In this document: positions 53,458 through 61,464 of the stretch, one piece after another | Position numbering within the stretch: position 1 is the stretch's first letter | Layout of the letters: every line of letters starts with the position of its first letter | Assembly (NCBI RefSeq): GCF_017676345.1 | Contig: NZ_JAFFZM010000009.1 | Coordinates: 62,001 to 126,000, forward strand | Direction of reading: 5' to 3' | Origin: Streptomyces smyrnaeus | GTDB lineage: Bacteria; Actinomycetota; Actinomycetes; Streptomycetales; Streptomycetaceae | DNA length: 64,000 nt | Notes under the pieces: model-generated | Database searches by the model: none | Told to the model about the DNA's origin: nothing | Seen by the model: the letters and a program-made list of their open reading frames with translations, nothing else | Made by a program: the position numbers and the translations under genes

Positions 53458-54444
53458 ATGCAGCACAGCGGTGCCCAAGGCGCCTACGGAGGCTTCGGGG
53501 CACAGTGGCCCGCACCCCCGCCGGCCCCCGGCGCCCGCTCGGCACAGGGACAGGCTCGGCAGCAGTCGCACCCGCATCCGCACCCGCACCCACCGCCGCC
53601 GCGTCCTCAGCCGCAGCTTCCGCCGCCGCATCCCCACTCCCCGCCCCACCCGCACGCTCCGGCGCCCCAGCCGCCGCAGCCCCCGCAGCCACCGCCGCAG
53701 CAGCCCTCGCACCCGCGTCCCCTCCCGGCCCAGCCCCCGGCCAACCCCGTGCCGCCCGCCGGCGCGCCGCCGCAGCCGGGCAGCGGTGCGCCCACCGGGG
53801 AGTCGACGGGCCATGTGAAGCTGCCACCGGGCGGCCCGGTCCAGGTCCCGGCGCCGGGGGCGACCCCGGCCCAGCTGGACGCCACCCGGGCCGCCGTCGC
53901 CGTCCTGCTGATCGGTCCGGCGGGTGCGGGCAAGACCACCGTGGCGCGCTACTGGGCGGACCACCGTGCCGTCCCCACGGCCCACATCAGCCTCGATGAC
54001 GTGCGTGAGTGGGTGCGTTCGGGCTTCGCGGATCCGCAGACGGGCTGGAACGAGAACTCCGAGGCCCAGTACCGTCTCGCCCGCCGCACCTGCGGCTTCG
54101 CGGCCCGCAACTTCCTGGCCAACGGCATCTCCTGCATCCTGGACGACGCCGTCTTCCCCGACTGGCCCGTCATCGGGCTCGGCGGCTGGAAGCGGCACGT
54201 GGGCCCCGGCCTCATCCCGGTGGTGCTGCTGCCGGGCCTGGACATCGTCCTGGAGCGGAACGCGGAGCGCTCGGGCAACAGGCGGCTGTCCGACGAGGAG
54301 GTGGCGCACATCCACGGCCGGATGGCGGGCTGGTACAGCTCCGGGCTGCCGATCATCGACAACTCCCGGCAGGATGTGGCCAGCACCGCGCAGATGCTCG
54401 ACAACGTGGTCGCACGCAGCCTCGCCAGCCCCGTGAGCTGGTGA
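53458..54444 (+). CDS. P-loop ATPase/kinase-like protein with His/Pro-rich N-terminus
   Basis: A protein of 328 aa. Residues about 30-130 are extremely Pro-, His- and Gln-rich (HPHPHPHPPPP type, with many His-Pro dipeptides) and likely disordered. From about 140 comes a P-loop NTPase domain with Walker A LLIGPAGAGKTTVARYW, a DDVREWVRSGF segment, and LIPVVLLPGLDIVLERNAER, like small nucleoside or zeta-toxin-like kinases. Substrate unknown. ATG at 53458 with GGAG 11 nt upstream. It lies between aroB and an M24-like gene. From memory, similar genes occur in this place in other Streptomyces. Confidence 0.83.
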   Translation: MQHSGAQGAYGGFGAQWPAPPPAPGARSAQGQARQQSHPHPHPHPPPPRPQPQLPPPHPHSPPHPHAPAPQPPQPPQPPPQQPSHPRPLPAQPPANPVPPAGAPPQPGSGAPTGESTGHVKLPPGGPVQVPAPGATPAQLDATRAAVAVLLIGPAGAGKTTVARYWADHRAVPTAHISLDDVREWVRSGFADPQTGWNENSEAQYRLARRTCGFAARNFLANGISCILDDAVFPDWPVIGLGGWKRHVGPGLIPVVLLPGLDIVLERNAERSGNRRLSDEEVAHIHGRMAGWYSSGLPIIDNSRQDVASTAQMLDNVVARSLASPVSW

Positions 54445-54581
54445 GCGGCGGCCGGCCGGCCCGGCACCGGGACCCTTTCCGCGGCGCGTGGCGCCGGCAG
54501 CTGAGCTGACAATCCTCATCGCTTCGCTCGCACGGCCGTGTCCGGGCGGCTGAGCGGCCGGGTGCTGCGTACTCTCGGCAT

Positions 54582-55739
54582 ATGTCCGAGGTGCATGTGT
54601 CCCGCCGTGCCCGGCTGCGCGACCGCTGTGCGGCGAACACCGCCCATGACGGTCCTGCCGACGCGGTGCTGATCTCCCGCCCCGCCAACGTCCGGTATCT
54701 GACCGGCCGCGCGGCGCCCAGCAGCGCGCTGCTGCTCGGCCCGGACGGTCAGGACACCCTCGTCTCGGCTCCCGGGGAAGGGCCCGCCAACGGCGCCCAC
54801 CCGGCCGACGATCTGCGCGAGGTCACCCTGGACGTGCCGAGCGGGGCGCACGCCGCCGAACCGCAGGGCGGGGCCAGGAGCGACACCGCCGTGGCCGCCG
54901 CCGGGCTCGCCGAACGCGGTGGGGCGCGGGCGCTGGCCGTGGAGGAGCACCATCTGACCGTCGCCCGGCACCGGGCGCTGGCCGCCGTGGCGCCCTCCGT
55001 GCGCCTGACGGACCTCGGCCTGGCGGTGGAGCAGCAGCGGGTCGTCAAGGACGAGGAGGAGATCTCCGCGCTGCGGATCGCCGCCGAGATCACCGACCAG
55101 GCTCTCGGCGAGCTGCTGGAGTCGATTCTGGTGGGCCGTACGGAGCGCCATCTGGCGCTGGAGCTGGAGCGGCGGCTGATCGACCACGGGGCCGAGGGCG
55201 CCGCCCTGCCCACCTCCGTCGCCACCGGTCCCAACTCCGGGCTCGCCGGTCACCGCCCCACCGACCGGCGGGTGGAGGAGGGAGATTTCCTCTCCGTGCG
55301 GCTGGGCGCCCGCTACCGCGGATACGGCTGCCAGATCGGCCGTACGTTCGTCATCGGCACCGCGCCCGAGTCCTGGCAGATCGAGCTGTACGACACCGTC
55401 TTCGCCGCTCAGCGTGCCGCACGGGAGTCGCTGGGTCCGGGGACCGAGTGCCGGGAGGTGGACCGGGCGGCGCGTCAGGTGCTGGGGGCGGCGGGGCACG
55501 GCGGGGCGCTGGGTGAGTCCACGGGTCACGGGGTCGGACTGGAAATCGGTGAGGACCCTCGGCTCTCCCCCGAGGCCGTGGGTAAACTGGACGCTTGTGT
55601 GCCGGTCACCGTCGAGCCGGGGGTCCATCTCCCGGGCCGGGGCGGTGTCCGGATCGACGACACGCTCGTCGTCCGCCCGCAGGCGGACGGCGGACCCGAG
55701 CTACTCACCATCACGACCAAGGAGCTGCTCGCCCTCTAG
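54582..55739 (+). CDS. M24 (aminopeptidase P/prolidase) fold protein lacking key metal ligands
   Basis: A protein of 385 aa with an N-terminal creatinase-like domain (1-150) and a C-terminal pita-bread fold (about 155-385). Family positions: the first metal Asp is Arg240 (SVRLGARYRGYG), the second is Gln251 (GCQIGRT), the ligand His is kept (GHGVGLEIGEDP, His316), Glu345 is kept (TVEPGVHLPG), and the last Glu is Asp359 (GVRIDD). With two acidic ligands lost it is unlikely to be a normal metallopeptidase. ATG at 54582. Neighbour of efp, where active PepQ-type enzymes are often found. Confidence 0.88.
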   Translation: MSEVHVSRRARLRDRCAANTAHDGPADAVLISRPANVRYLTGRAAPSSALLLGPDGQDTLVSAPGEGPANGAHPADDLREVTLDVPSGAHAAEPQGGARSDTAVAAAGLAERGGARALAVEEHHLTVARHRALAAVAPSVRLTDLGLAVEQQRVVKDEEEISALRIAAEITDQALGELLESILVGRTERHLALELERRLIDHGAEGAALPTSVATGPNSGLAGHRPTDRRVEEGDFLSVRLGARYRGYGCQIGRTFVIGTAPESWQIELYDTVFAAQRAARESLGPGTECREVDRAARQVLGAAGHGGALGESTGHGVGLEIGEDPRLSPEAVGKLDACVPVTVEPGVHLPGRGGVRIDDTLVVRPQADGGPELLTITTKELLAL

Positions 55740-55822
55740 CCCCCGCGGGGGCTCAGCCCACGGGCCGTCGGAGGCGGGTGGCCGCCCTGGTCTCCGCAGC
55801 AGTCTCAGGAGATTCCGCGACC

Positions 55823-56389
55823 GTGGCATCCACGAACGACCTCAAGAACGGCATGGTGCTCAAGCTCGACGGCGACCAGCTCTGGTCCGTAGTCGAGTTC
55901 CAGCACGTCAAGCCCGGCAAGGGGCCCGCTTTTGTCCGTACGAAGCTGAAGAACGTCCTCTCCGGCAAGATCGTCGACAAGACGTTCAACGCGGGCACCA
56001 AGGTCGAGACGGCCACCGTGGACCGACGTGACATGCAGTTCTCGTACATGGACGGCGACTACTTCGTCTTCATGGACATGCAGACATTCGACCAGCTCCA
56101 CGTCGACCGCAAGACCGTCGGCGACGCGGCCAACTACCTCATCGAGGGCTTCGACGCCACGGTCGCGCAGCACGAGGGCGAGGTGCTCTACGTCGAGCTG
56201 CCCGCCGCCGTCGAGCTGGAGATCAAGCACACCGAGCCGGGCGTGCAGGGCGACCGCTCCACCGGCGGCTCCAAGCCCGCCGAGCTGGAGACCGGCTACA
56301 GCATCCAGGTTCCGCTCTTCATCACGACCGGCGAGAAGATCAAGGTCGACACGCGCTCCGGTGAGTACCTCGGTCGGGTGAACAGCTAA
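55823..56389 (+). CDS. efp: Translation elongation factor P
   Basis: A 188-aa protein that rescues ribosomes stalled on consecutive prolines. Seen: TNDLKNGMVLKLDGDQLW, the tip loop HVKPGKGPAFVRTKLKN (lysine in PGKG), RRDMQFSYMDGDYFVFMD and C-terminal OB domain ending TRSGEYLGRV. GTG at 55823 with AGGAG about 11 nt upstream. The stop lies 2 bp before nusB start. No modification enzymes (EpmA/B, EarP) are seen nearby. Confidence 0.97.
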   Translation: MASTNDLKNGMVLKLDGDQLWSVVEFQHVKPGKGPAFVRTKLKNVLSGKIVDKTFNAGTKVETATVDRRDMQFSYMDGDYFVFMDMQTFDQLHVDRKTVGDAANYLIEGFDATVAQHEGEVLYVELPAAVELEIKHTEPGVQGDRSTGGSKPAELETGYSIQVPLFITTGEKIKVDTRSGEYLGRVNS

Positions 56390-56391
56390 CC

Positions 56392-56817
56392 GTGGCTGCA
56401 CGCAACAAGGCCCGCAAGCGCGCCTTCCAGATCCTCTTCGAGGCCGACCAGCGCGGTGCCGACGTGCGCACCGTGCTCGCGGACTGGTTGCGGCTCGCCC
56501 GGACGGACACCCGGCAGCCGCCGGTCTCCGAGTACACGATGACGCTCGTCGAGGGCTACGCGGGGAACGCCGCACGCATCGACGAACTGCTGTCCACATA
56601 TGCGGTGGGCTGGACGCTGGACCGGATGCCCGACGTGGACCGGAGCATCCTGCGGCTGGGCGTGTACGAACTGCTCTGGGTCGACGACGTTCCGGACGCG
56701 GTGGTCATCGACGAGGCCGTCCAGCTCGCCAAGGAGTTCTCCACCGACGAATCGCCGGGCTTCATCAACGGCCTGCTGGGCCGACTGAAGGAACTGAAGC
56801 CGACGCTGTTGCGGTGA
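56392..56817 (+). CDS. nusB: Transcription antitermination factor NusB
   Basis: A 141-aa all-helical RNA-binding protein that works with NusE/S10 in rRNA antitermination. Start VAARNKARKRAFQILFEAD and later MPDVDRSILRLGVYELLW and AVVIDEAVQLAKEFSTDESPGFINGLLGRL (in part) are typical. GTG at 56392, 2 bp after efp. Convergent with bldD; a strong terminator lies between. Confidence 0.97.
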   Translation: MAARNKARKRAFQILFEADQRGADVRTVLADWLRLARTDTRQPPVSEYTMTLVEGYAGNAARIDELLSTYAVGWTLDRMPDVDRSILRLGVYELLWVDDVPDAVVIDEAVQLAKEFSTDESPGFINGLLGRLKELKPTLLR

Positions 56818-56848
56818 CCCCTGGTGGCCCGGGACCGAAAGACAGGAC

Positions 56849-56885
56849 GGGGTGCCCTCTCACACCGGGTGTGAGGGGGCACCCC
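56849..56885. terminator. Bidirectional terminator between nusB and bldD
   Basis: 17-bp stem GGGGTGCCCTCTCACAC / GTGTGAGGGGGCACCCC with one G-T pair and loop CGG, in the gap between convergent genes. Confidence 0.85.
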
Positions 56886-56914
56886 CTTGTCGCTTGTCGG
56901 ACCGGTGTCGGCGG

Positions 56915-57415
56915 TCAGACCTCTTCGTGCGAGACGGCCCGCCGCGCGTCCGCGTCCAGTACGCCCCAGCTGATCAGCTGCTCTGTGAGCACGGACGGCG
57001 ACTGGTCGTAGATGACGGCCAGGGTCCGCAGGTCGTCCTGGCGGATGGAGAGGACCTTGCCGTTGTAGTCCCCGCGCTGCGACTGGATCGTCGCGGCGTA
57101 CCGCTGGAGCGGACCTGCCTTCTCGGCCGGTACATGGGCCAGGCGCTCAAGGTCGAGCACCAGCTTCGGCGGCGGCTCGGCGGCCCCGCCCGGAGTCGTT
57201 CCCGGCAGCAGCTCCTGCACCGGCACTCCGTAGAAATCAGCCAGCTCGGCGAGGCGCTGCACGGTCACGGCCCGGTCGCCGCGCTCGTACGAGCCCACCA
57301 CGACCGCCTTCCAACGGCCCTGGGACTTCTCCTCGACACCGTGGAGGGAGAGGCCCTGCTGGGTGCGGATGGCGCGGAGCTTGGCTCCGAGCTGTTTGGC
57401 GTATTCGCTGGACAT
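56915..57415 (-). CDS. bldD: BldD, c-di-GMP-responsive master regulator of development
   Basis: A 166-aa regulator. N-terminal helix-turn-helix (about 7-70, with LGAKLRAIRTQQGLSLHGVE and KAVVVGSYERGDRAVTVQRL) binds DNA; the C-terminal domain binds a tetramer of cyclic di-GMP through the motif RGD-x8-RQDD, seen intact as RGDYNGKVLSIRQDD. With c-di-GMP bound, BldD blocks sporulation genes during vegetative growth. ATG at 57415, with GGGAG 4 nt upstream. A perfect BldD-box match lies 87 bp upstream (57502-57516), consistent with the known autorepression. Confidence 0.98.
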   Translation of the reverse strand: MSSEYAKQLGAKLRAIRTQQGLSLHGVEEKSQGRWKAVVVGSYERGDRAVTVQRLAELADFYGVPVQELLPGTTPGGAAEPPPKLVLDLERLAHVPAEKAGPLQRYAATIQSQRGDYNGKVLSIRQDDLRTLAVIYDQSPSVLTEQLISWGVLDADARRAVSHEEV

Positions 57416-57501
57416 ATGGCTCCCCGGACGCTGTATCGCTGAGCGGCTGCGCCACGCGGTTCTCTGCGCCGCGCGCCTCGCGCTTCGTAACTCACTGTGA
57501 G

Positions 57502-57516
57502 GTTACGCAGCGTAAT
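57502..57516. promoter_or_regulatory. BldD box in the bldD promoter region
   Basis: GTTACGCAGCGTAAT fits every fixed position of the published consensus NTNACNCWGNGTNAN. It lies between divergent bldD and pyrR. A nearby imperfect inverted repeat (TAACTCACTGTGAGGTTA, 57488-57505) overlaps its edge. Confidence 0.8.
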
Positions 57517-57610
57517 GTGCCGCGTCAAGCCGAGGGGGTCCGAACGGCTGGCACCGCCCTGGGGCGGACCCGGATCCGGGCCCTGGTAGCGTTGAGCAGC
57601 GACAGTGCAG

Positions 57611-57650
57611 GCGTCCTTTAAGGCCCGTCCCGTGAGGCGGGGAAGGAGGT
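57611..57650 (+). promoter_or_regulatory. PyrR-binding RNA hairpin in the pyr leader
   Basis: TCCTTTAA (57614-57621) begins the stem, the loop CCGTGAGG (57630-57637) fits the CNGNGAGG loop bound by PyrR, and the 3' side GCGGGGAAGGAGG includes the Shine-Dalgarno of pyrR. Folding would hide the ribosome binding site, so UMP-bound PyrR should block translation, as described for actinobacterial pyr leaders. No transcription terminator follows. Confidence 0.82.
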
Positions 57651-57659
57651 CCGATTCCC

Positions 57660-58280
57660 ATGGACGACAGCAGCTCGAATTTGCATCCGGCACGCCCCGT
57701 ACTGGAGGCGCCGGACATCAAGCGGGTACTCACCCGTATCGCCCACGAGATCGTCGAGCGCGCCAAAGGCGCCGACGACGTGGTACTTCTCGGCATTCCC
57801 ACCCGCGGTGTCTTCCTCGCCCGACGGCTGGCCGCCAAGCTCGAAGAGATCACCGGCAGCGCCATCCCCGTCGGTTCGCTCGACATCACGATGTACCGGG
57901 ACGATCTGCGTCTCGGCCCCGCGCGGGCCCTCGCGCACACCGAGATCCCGGCCGAGGGGGTCGACGGACGACTCGTCGTCCTGGTCGACGACGTGCTCTA
58001 CTCCGGCCGCACGATCCGCGCCGCACTCGATGCCCTGGGTGACATCGGGCGTCCCCGCGCGGTGCAACTCGCCGTTCTCGTGGACCGTGGTCACCGCGAG
58101 CTTCCGATCCGCGCCGACTACGTCGGCAAGAACCTGCCCACCTCGCAGCGCGAAACCGTCAAGGTGCAGCTGACCGAGGAGGACGGCCACGACGGCGTAC
58201 TGCTCGGCACCCGCGCACCCGCGTCCGAGCACGCCGAATCAGGCGCACGCCCGCGTCGCGGCACGGCTCCCGCGGGCTAG
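57660..58280 (+). CDS. pyrR: Pyrimidine operon regulator PyrR / uracil phosphoribosyltransferase
   Basis: A 206-aa RNA-binding regulator of the pyr operon with phosphoribosyltransferase fold. Seen: RIAHEIVER, GIPTRGVFLARRLA, and the PRPP loop VVLVDDVLYSGRTIRAAL; residues after 180 form a basic, probably disordered tail. Senses UMP and PRPP and binds a hairpin in the leader. ATG at 57660, with GGAAGGAGG 10 nt upstream in the hairpin. Divergent from bldD. The next gene pyrB begins 238 bp on. Confidence 0.96.
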   Translation: MDDSSSNLHPARPVLEAPDIKRVLTRIAHEIVERAKGADDVVLLGIPTRGVFLARRLAAKLEEITGSAIPVGSLDITMYRDDLRLGPARALAHTEIPAEGVDGRLVVLVDDVLYSGRTIRAALDALGDIGRPRAVQLAVLVDRGHRELPIRADYVGKNLPTSQRETVKVQLTEEDGHDGVLLGTRAPASEHAESGARPRRGTAPAG

Positions 58281-58518
58281 CGGCCACCCGAACCGCGTCC
58301 AGGCGCGCCCGCCCGGCGCACGTCTGCGGCGCGCGGAGCCAGGCCTCACGCCCGTGTGCTGCGCTGCACGGACCCGCCCGGCCGACGCGCCGCCCCGACG
58401 CGCCCGCTGCCCCGCCGCCCCGGTGCGCAACTCCCCAGGCCCCGGCCGGGAGGTGCCCCGGCGTGCGAGCTCTCGCGACGACCACACATCCCACCCCACG
58501 GAAGGCACAAGGCAACAG

Positions 58519-59547
58519 ATGAAGCGTCACCTCATCTCGGCCGCCGACCTCACCCGCGACGACGCCGTCCTCATCCTCGACACCGCCGAGGAGATGGCCC
58601 GGTTCGCCGACCGGCCGATCAAGAAGCTGCCCACCCTGCGCGGCCGCACCGTCGTCAACCTCTTCTTCGAGGACTCCACCCGCACCCGGATCTCCTTCGA
58701 AGCGGCGGCCAAGCGGCTGTCGGCGGACGTCATCAACTTCTCCGCCAAGGGCTCCTCGGTCTCCAAGGGCGAGTCCCTCAAGGACACCGCGCTCACCCTG
58801 GAGGCCATGGGCGCCGACGGTGTCGTCATCCGGCACGGCGACTCCGGGGCCCCGCACCGGCTGGCGACCTCCGGCTGGATCGGCGGCTCCGTGATCAACG
58901 CCGGGGACGGCACCCATGAGCACCCGACCCAGGCGCTGCTGGACGCCTTCACCATGCGTCGGCGGCTGGTCGGGGAGGAGGGCGCCGCGCTCGACGGCAG
59001 GCGGATCACCATTGTCGGCGACATCCTGCACAGCCGTGTCGCCCGCTCCAACGTCCATCTGCTGAGCACCCTCGGTGCCCATGTCACCCTCGTCGCACCG
59101 CCCACCCTGCTGCCCATCGGGGTGGAGCGCTGGCCGTGCGAGGTCTCCTACGACCTGGACGCCGTACTGGCCAAGTCCGACGCGGTGATGATGCTGCGCG
59201 TCCAGCGCGAGCGGATGAATGCCGCCTTCTTCCCCACCGAGCGCGAGTACGCCCGCCGCTACGGTCTCGACGGCGAGCGCATGGCGCGGATGCCCGAGCA
59301 CGCCATCGTGATGCACCCCGGGCCGATGAACCGCGGTATGGAGATCACCGCCGCGGTGGCCGACTCGCCCCGCTGCACCGCCGTGGAGCAGGTCGCCAAC
59401 GGCGTCAGCATCCGGATGGCCGTGATGTACCTGCTGCTGGGCGGTGCCGAACCGGCCCTGTCCCGCGAAGACTCCGCCCACCCGTCACCCGCCACCACCC
59501 CGGACGGAGGCGCTGCGCGCCGCCCGGCCGTAGAGGAGAACAACTGA
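58519..59547 (+). CDS. pyrB: Aspartate carbamoyltransferase
   Basis: A 342-aa enzyme that joins carbamoyl phosphate and aspartate, the committed step of pyrimidine synthesis. Seen: carbamoyl-phosphate loop FFEDSTRTRISFEAAAKRL, the GDGTHEHPTQALLDAF block, and MLRVQRERMN with HPGPMNRG. ATG at 58519. The C-terminal 25 residues are Pro/Glu/Ser-rich and not conserved. No regulatory subunit (PyrI). Its 238-bp leader shows no PyrR-type hairpin. Next gene pyrC begins 1 bp after the stop. Confidence 0.97.
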   Translation: MKRHLISAADLTRDDAVLILDTAEEMARFADRPIKKLPTLRGRTVVNLFFEDSTRTRISFEAAAKRLSADVINFSAKGSSVSKGESLKDTALTLEAMGADGVVIRHGDSGAPHRLATSGWIGGSVINAGDGTHEHPTQALLDAFTMRRRLVGEEGAALDGRRITIVGDILHSRVARSNVHLLSTLGAHVTLVAPPTLLPIGVERWPCEVSYDLDAVLAKSDAVMMLRVQRERMNAAFFPTEREYARRYGLDGERMARMPEHAIVMHPGPMNRGMEITAAVADSPRCTAVEQVANGVSIRMAVMYLLLGGAEPALSREDSAHPSPATTPDGGAARRPAVEENN

Positions 59548-59548
59548 G

Positions 59549-60853
59549 ATGACTGAGCAGAACAGGACACTGCTGCGCGGTGCCAAGATCCTCGGTGGCG
59601 AGCCGCAGGACGTGCTGATCGAGGGCGGCACCATCGCGGAGATCGGCCGGGACCTGCAGGCGGCGGGCGCGGAGGTGGTCGAGACCGACGGCGCGGTGCT
59701 GCTGCCGGGGCTGGTCGACCTCCACACCCATCTGCGCGAGCCCGGCCGCGAGGACTCCGAGACCGTACTGACCGGCACCCGGGCCGCCGCCAAGGGCGGC
59801 TACACCGCCGTACACGCCATGGCCAACACCTTCCCCGTCGCCGACACCGCCGGTGTGGTCGAGCAGGTGTGGCGGCTGGGCAAGGAGTACGGCTACTGCG
59901 ATGTGCGCCCCGTCGGCGCCGTCACCGTCGGACTGGAGGGCAAACAGCTCGCCGAGCTGGGGGCCATGCACGACTCCGCCGCCGAGGTCCGGGTCTTCTC
60001 CGACGACGGCAAGTGCGTCGACGACGCGGTGATCATGCGGCGCGCTCTGGAGTATGTGAAGGCGTTCGACGGTGTGGTGGCGCAGCACGCCCAGGAGCCG
60101 CGGCTGACCGCCGGTGCCCAGATGAACGAGGGCATCGTCTCGGCGGAGCTGGGGCTGGCCGGCTGGCCCGCGGTCGCCGAGGAGTCGATCATCGCCCGGG
60201 ACGTGCTGCTCGCCGCGCACGTCGGCTCCCGCGTCCACATCTGCCACCTGTCGACGGCCGGCTCCGTGGAGATCGTCCGCTGGGCAAAGTCCAAGGGCTG
60301 GAACGTCACCGCCGAGGTCACCCCGCACCATCTGCTGCTGACCGACGAGCTGGTCCGCTCCTACAACCCCGTCTACAAGGTCAACCCGCCGCTGCGCACC
60401 GAGGCCGACGTACTGGCGCTCCGGGAGGCGCTGGCCGACGGCACCATCGACTGCGTCGCCACCGACCACGCACCGCACCCGCACGAGGACAAGGACTGCG
60501 AGTGGGGCGCGGCCGCCATGGGGATGGTCGGGCTGGAGACCGCCCTGTCGGTGGTGCAGCACACCATGGTCGACACCGGGCTGCTGGACTGGGCGCAGGT
60601 CGCCGACCGGATGTCCTTCCGGCCGGCCGCCATCGGGCGGCTGGAGGGCCATGGCCGTCCCGTCTCACCCGGCGAGCCAGCCAACCTGGTTCTTCTCGAT
60701 GCCGACTACCGTGGACAGGTGGACCCCGCGGGCTTCGCCTCCCGCAGCGCCAACACCCCCTACGAGGGCCGTGAGCTGCCCGGTCGCGTCACCCACACCT
60801 GGCTGCGGGGCCGCCCGACGGTCGTGGACGGGAAACTCGTGGGAGCAGCGTGA
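59549..60853 (+). CDS. pyrC: Dihydroorotase
   Basis: A 434-aa zinc amidohydrolase that cyclises carbamoyl-aspartate. Class I type, with metal motif DLHTHLREPGREDSE, VGAVTVGLEG, the His-rich TPHHLLL block and ATDHAPHPHEDKD. ATG at 59549 with GAGGAG about 11 nt upstream. Its stop overlaps the GTG of the next gene. Part of the rightward pyr operon. Confidence 0.96.
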   Translation: MTEQNRTLLRGAKILGGEPQDVLIEGGTIAEIGRDLQAAGAEVVETDGAVLLPGLVDLHTHLREPGREDSETVLTGTRAAAKGGYTAVHAMANTFPVADTAGVVEQVWRLGKEYGYCDVRPVGAVTVGLEGKQLAELGAMHDSAAEVRVFSDDGKCVDDAVIMRRALEYVKAFDGVVAQHAQEPRLTAGAQMNEGIVSAELGLAGWPAVAEESIIARDVLLAAHVGSRVHICHLSTAGSVEIVRWAKSKGWNVTAEVTPHHLLLTDELVRSYNPVYKVNPPLRTEADVLALREALADGTIDCVATDHAPHPHEDKDCEWGAAAMGMVGLETALSVVQHTMVDTGLLDWAQVADRMSFRPAAIGRLEGHGRPVSPGEPANLVLLDADYRGQVDPAGFASRSANTPYEGRELPGRVTHTWLRGRPTVVDGKLVGAA

Positions 60854-61464
60854 GCGGTGTGAGCAGTGTGAGTGCAACAAACCTCCCTCTGATCGGCCTT
60901 GCGGCGGATCAGAAGTCACAGCAGGTCACCGACTGGGCCGCCCGGATCGGCTGGGTCGTCGGCCTCGTCCTGTTCGTCGCGCTGCTGTACTGGCTGATGC
61001 GCCAGGGCTGGAAGTGGCGCGGCACCCTCCAGGGCGACCTGCCCGAGCTCCCGCAGTCGCCGGAGCACAGCGGCGAGCCGCTGCTGAGCGCCACCGGCCG
61101 CTACCACGGCTCCACCAGCGCGGGCCAGTGGCTCGACCGGATCGTCGCACACGGTCTGGGCACCCGCAGCCGCGCCGAGCTGGCACTGACCGAGCGCGGA
61201 GTGGATGTCGTACGGCCCGGCGCCCAGGACTTCTTCGTCCCGGCGGACCAGTTGCGCGGCGCCCGGCTCGACACCGGTATCGCCGGCAAGGTCCTCACCG
61301 AGGGCGGCCTGCTGATCGTCACCTGGGAGCACGGCGGACGGCGGCTCGACTCCGGATTCCGCTTCGACCACTCGGCCGACCAGGCCCGATGGGTCGAGAA
61401 GATCAACGCAATGTGCGGCGACAACGGCGTCGCGGCAATGCAGCAGCACAAGGAAGGCGCATGA
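60850..61464 (+). CDS. PH-like-domain membrane protein in the pyr operon
   Basis: A 204-aa protein. One hydrophobic helix (about 31-52, ARIGWVVGLVLFVALLYWLM in part) is followed by a soluble domain (about 85-195) of PH-like type, with ELALTERGVDVVRPGAQDFF and WVEKINAMCG. GTG at 60850 overlaps the pyrC stop, and its stop overlaps the carA ATG. From memory, it is a constant member of this operon in Streptomyces; why a membrane protein lies among pyrimidine enzymes is unknown. No enzyme motif seen. Confidence 0.8.
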   Translation: MSGVSSVSATNLPLIGLAADQKSQQVTDWAARIGWVVGLVLFVALLYWLMRQGWKWRGTLQGDLPELPQSPEHSGEPLLSATGRYHGSTSAGQWLDRIVAHGLGTRSRAELALTERGVDVVRPGAQDFFVPADQLRGARLDTGIAGKVLTEGGLLIVTWEHGGRRLDSGFRFDHSADQARWVEKINAMCGDNGVAAMQQHKEGA

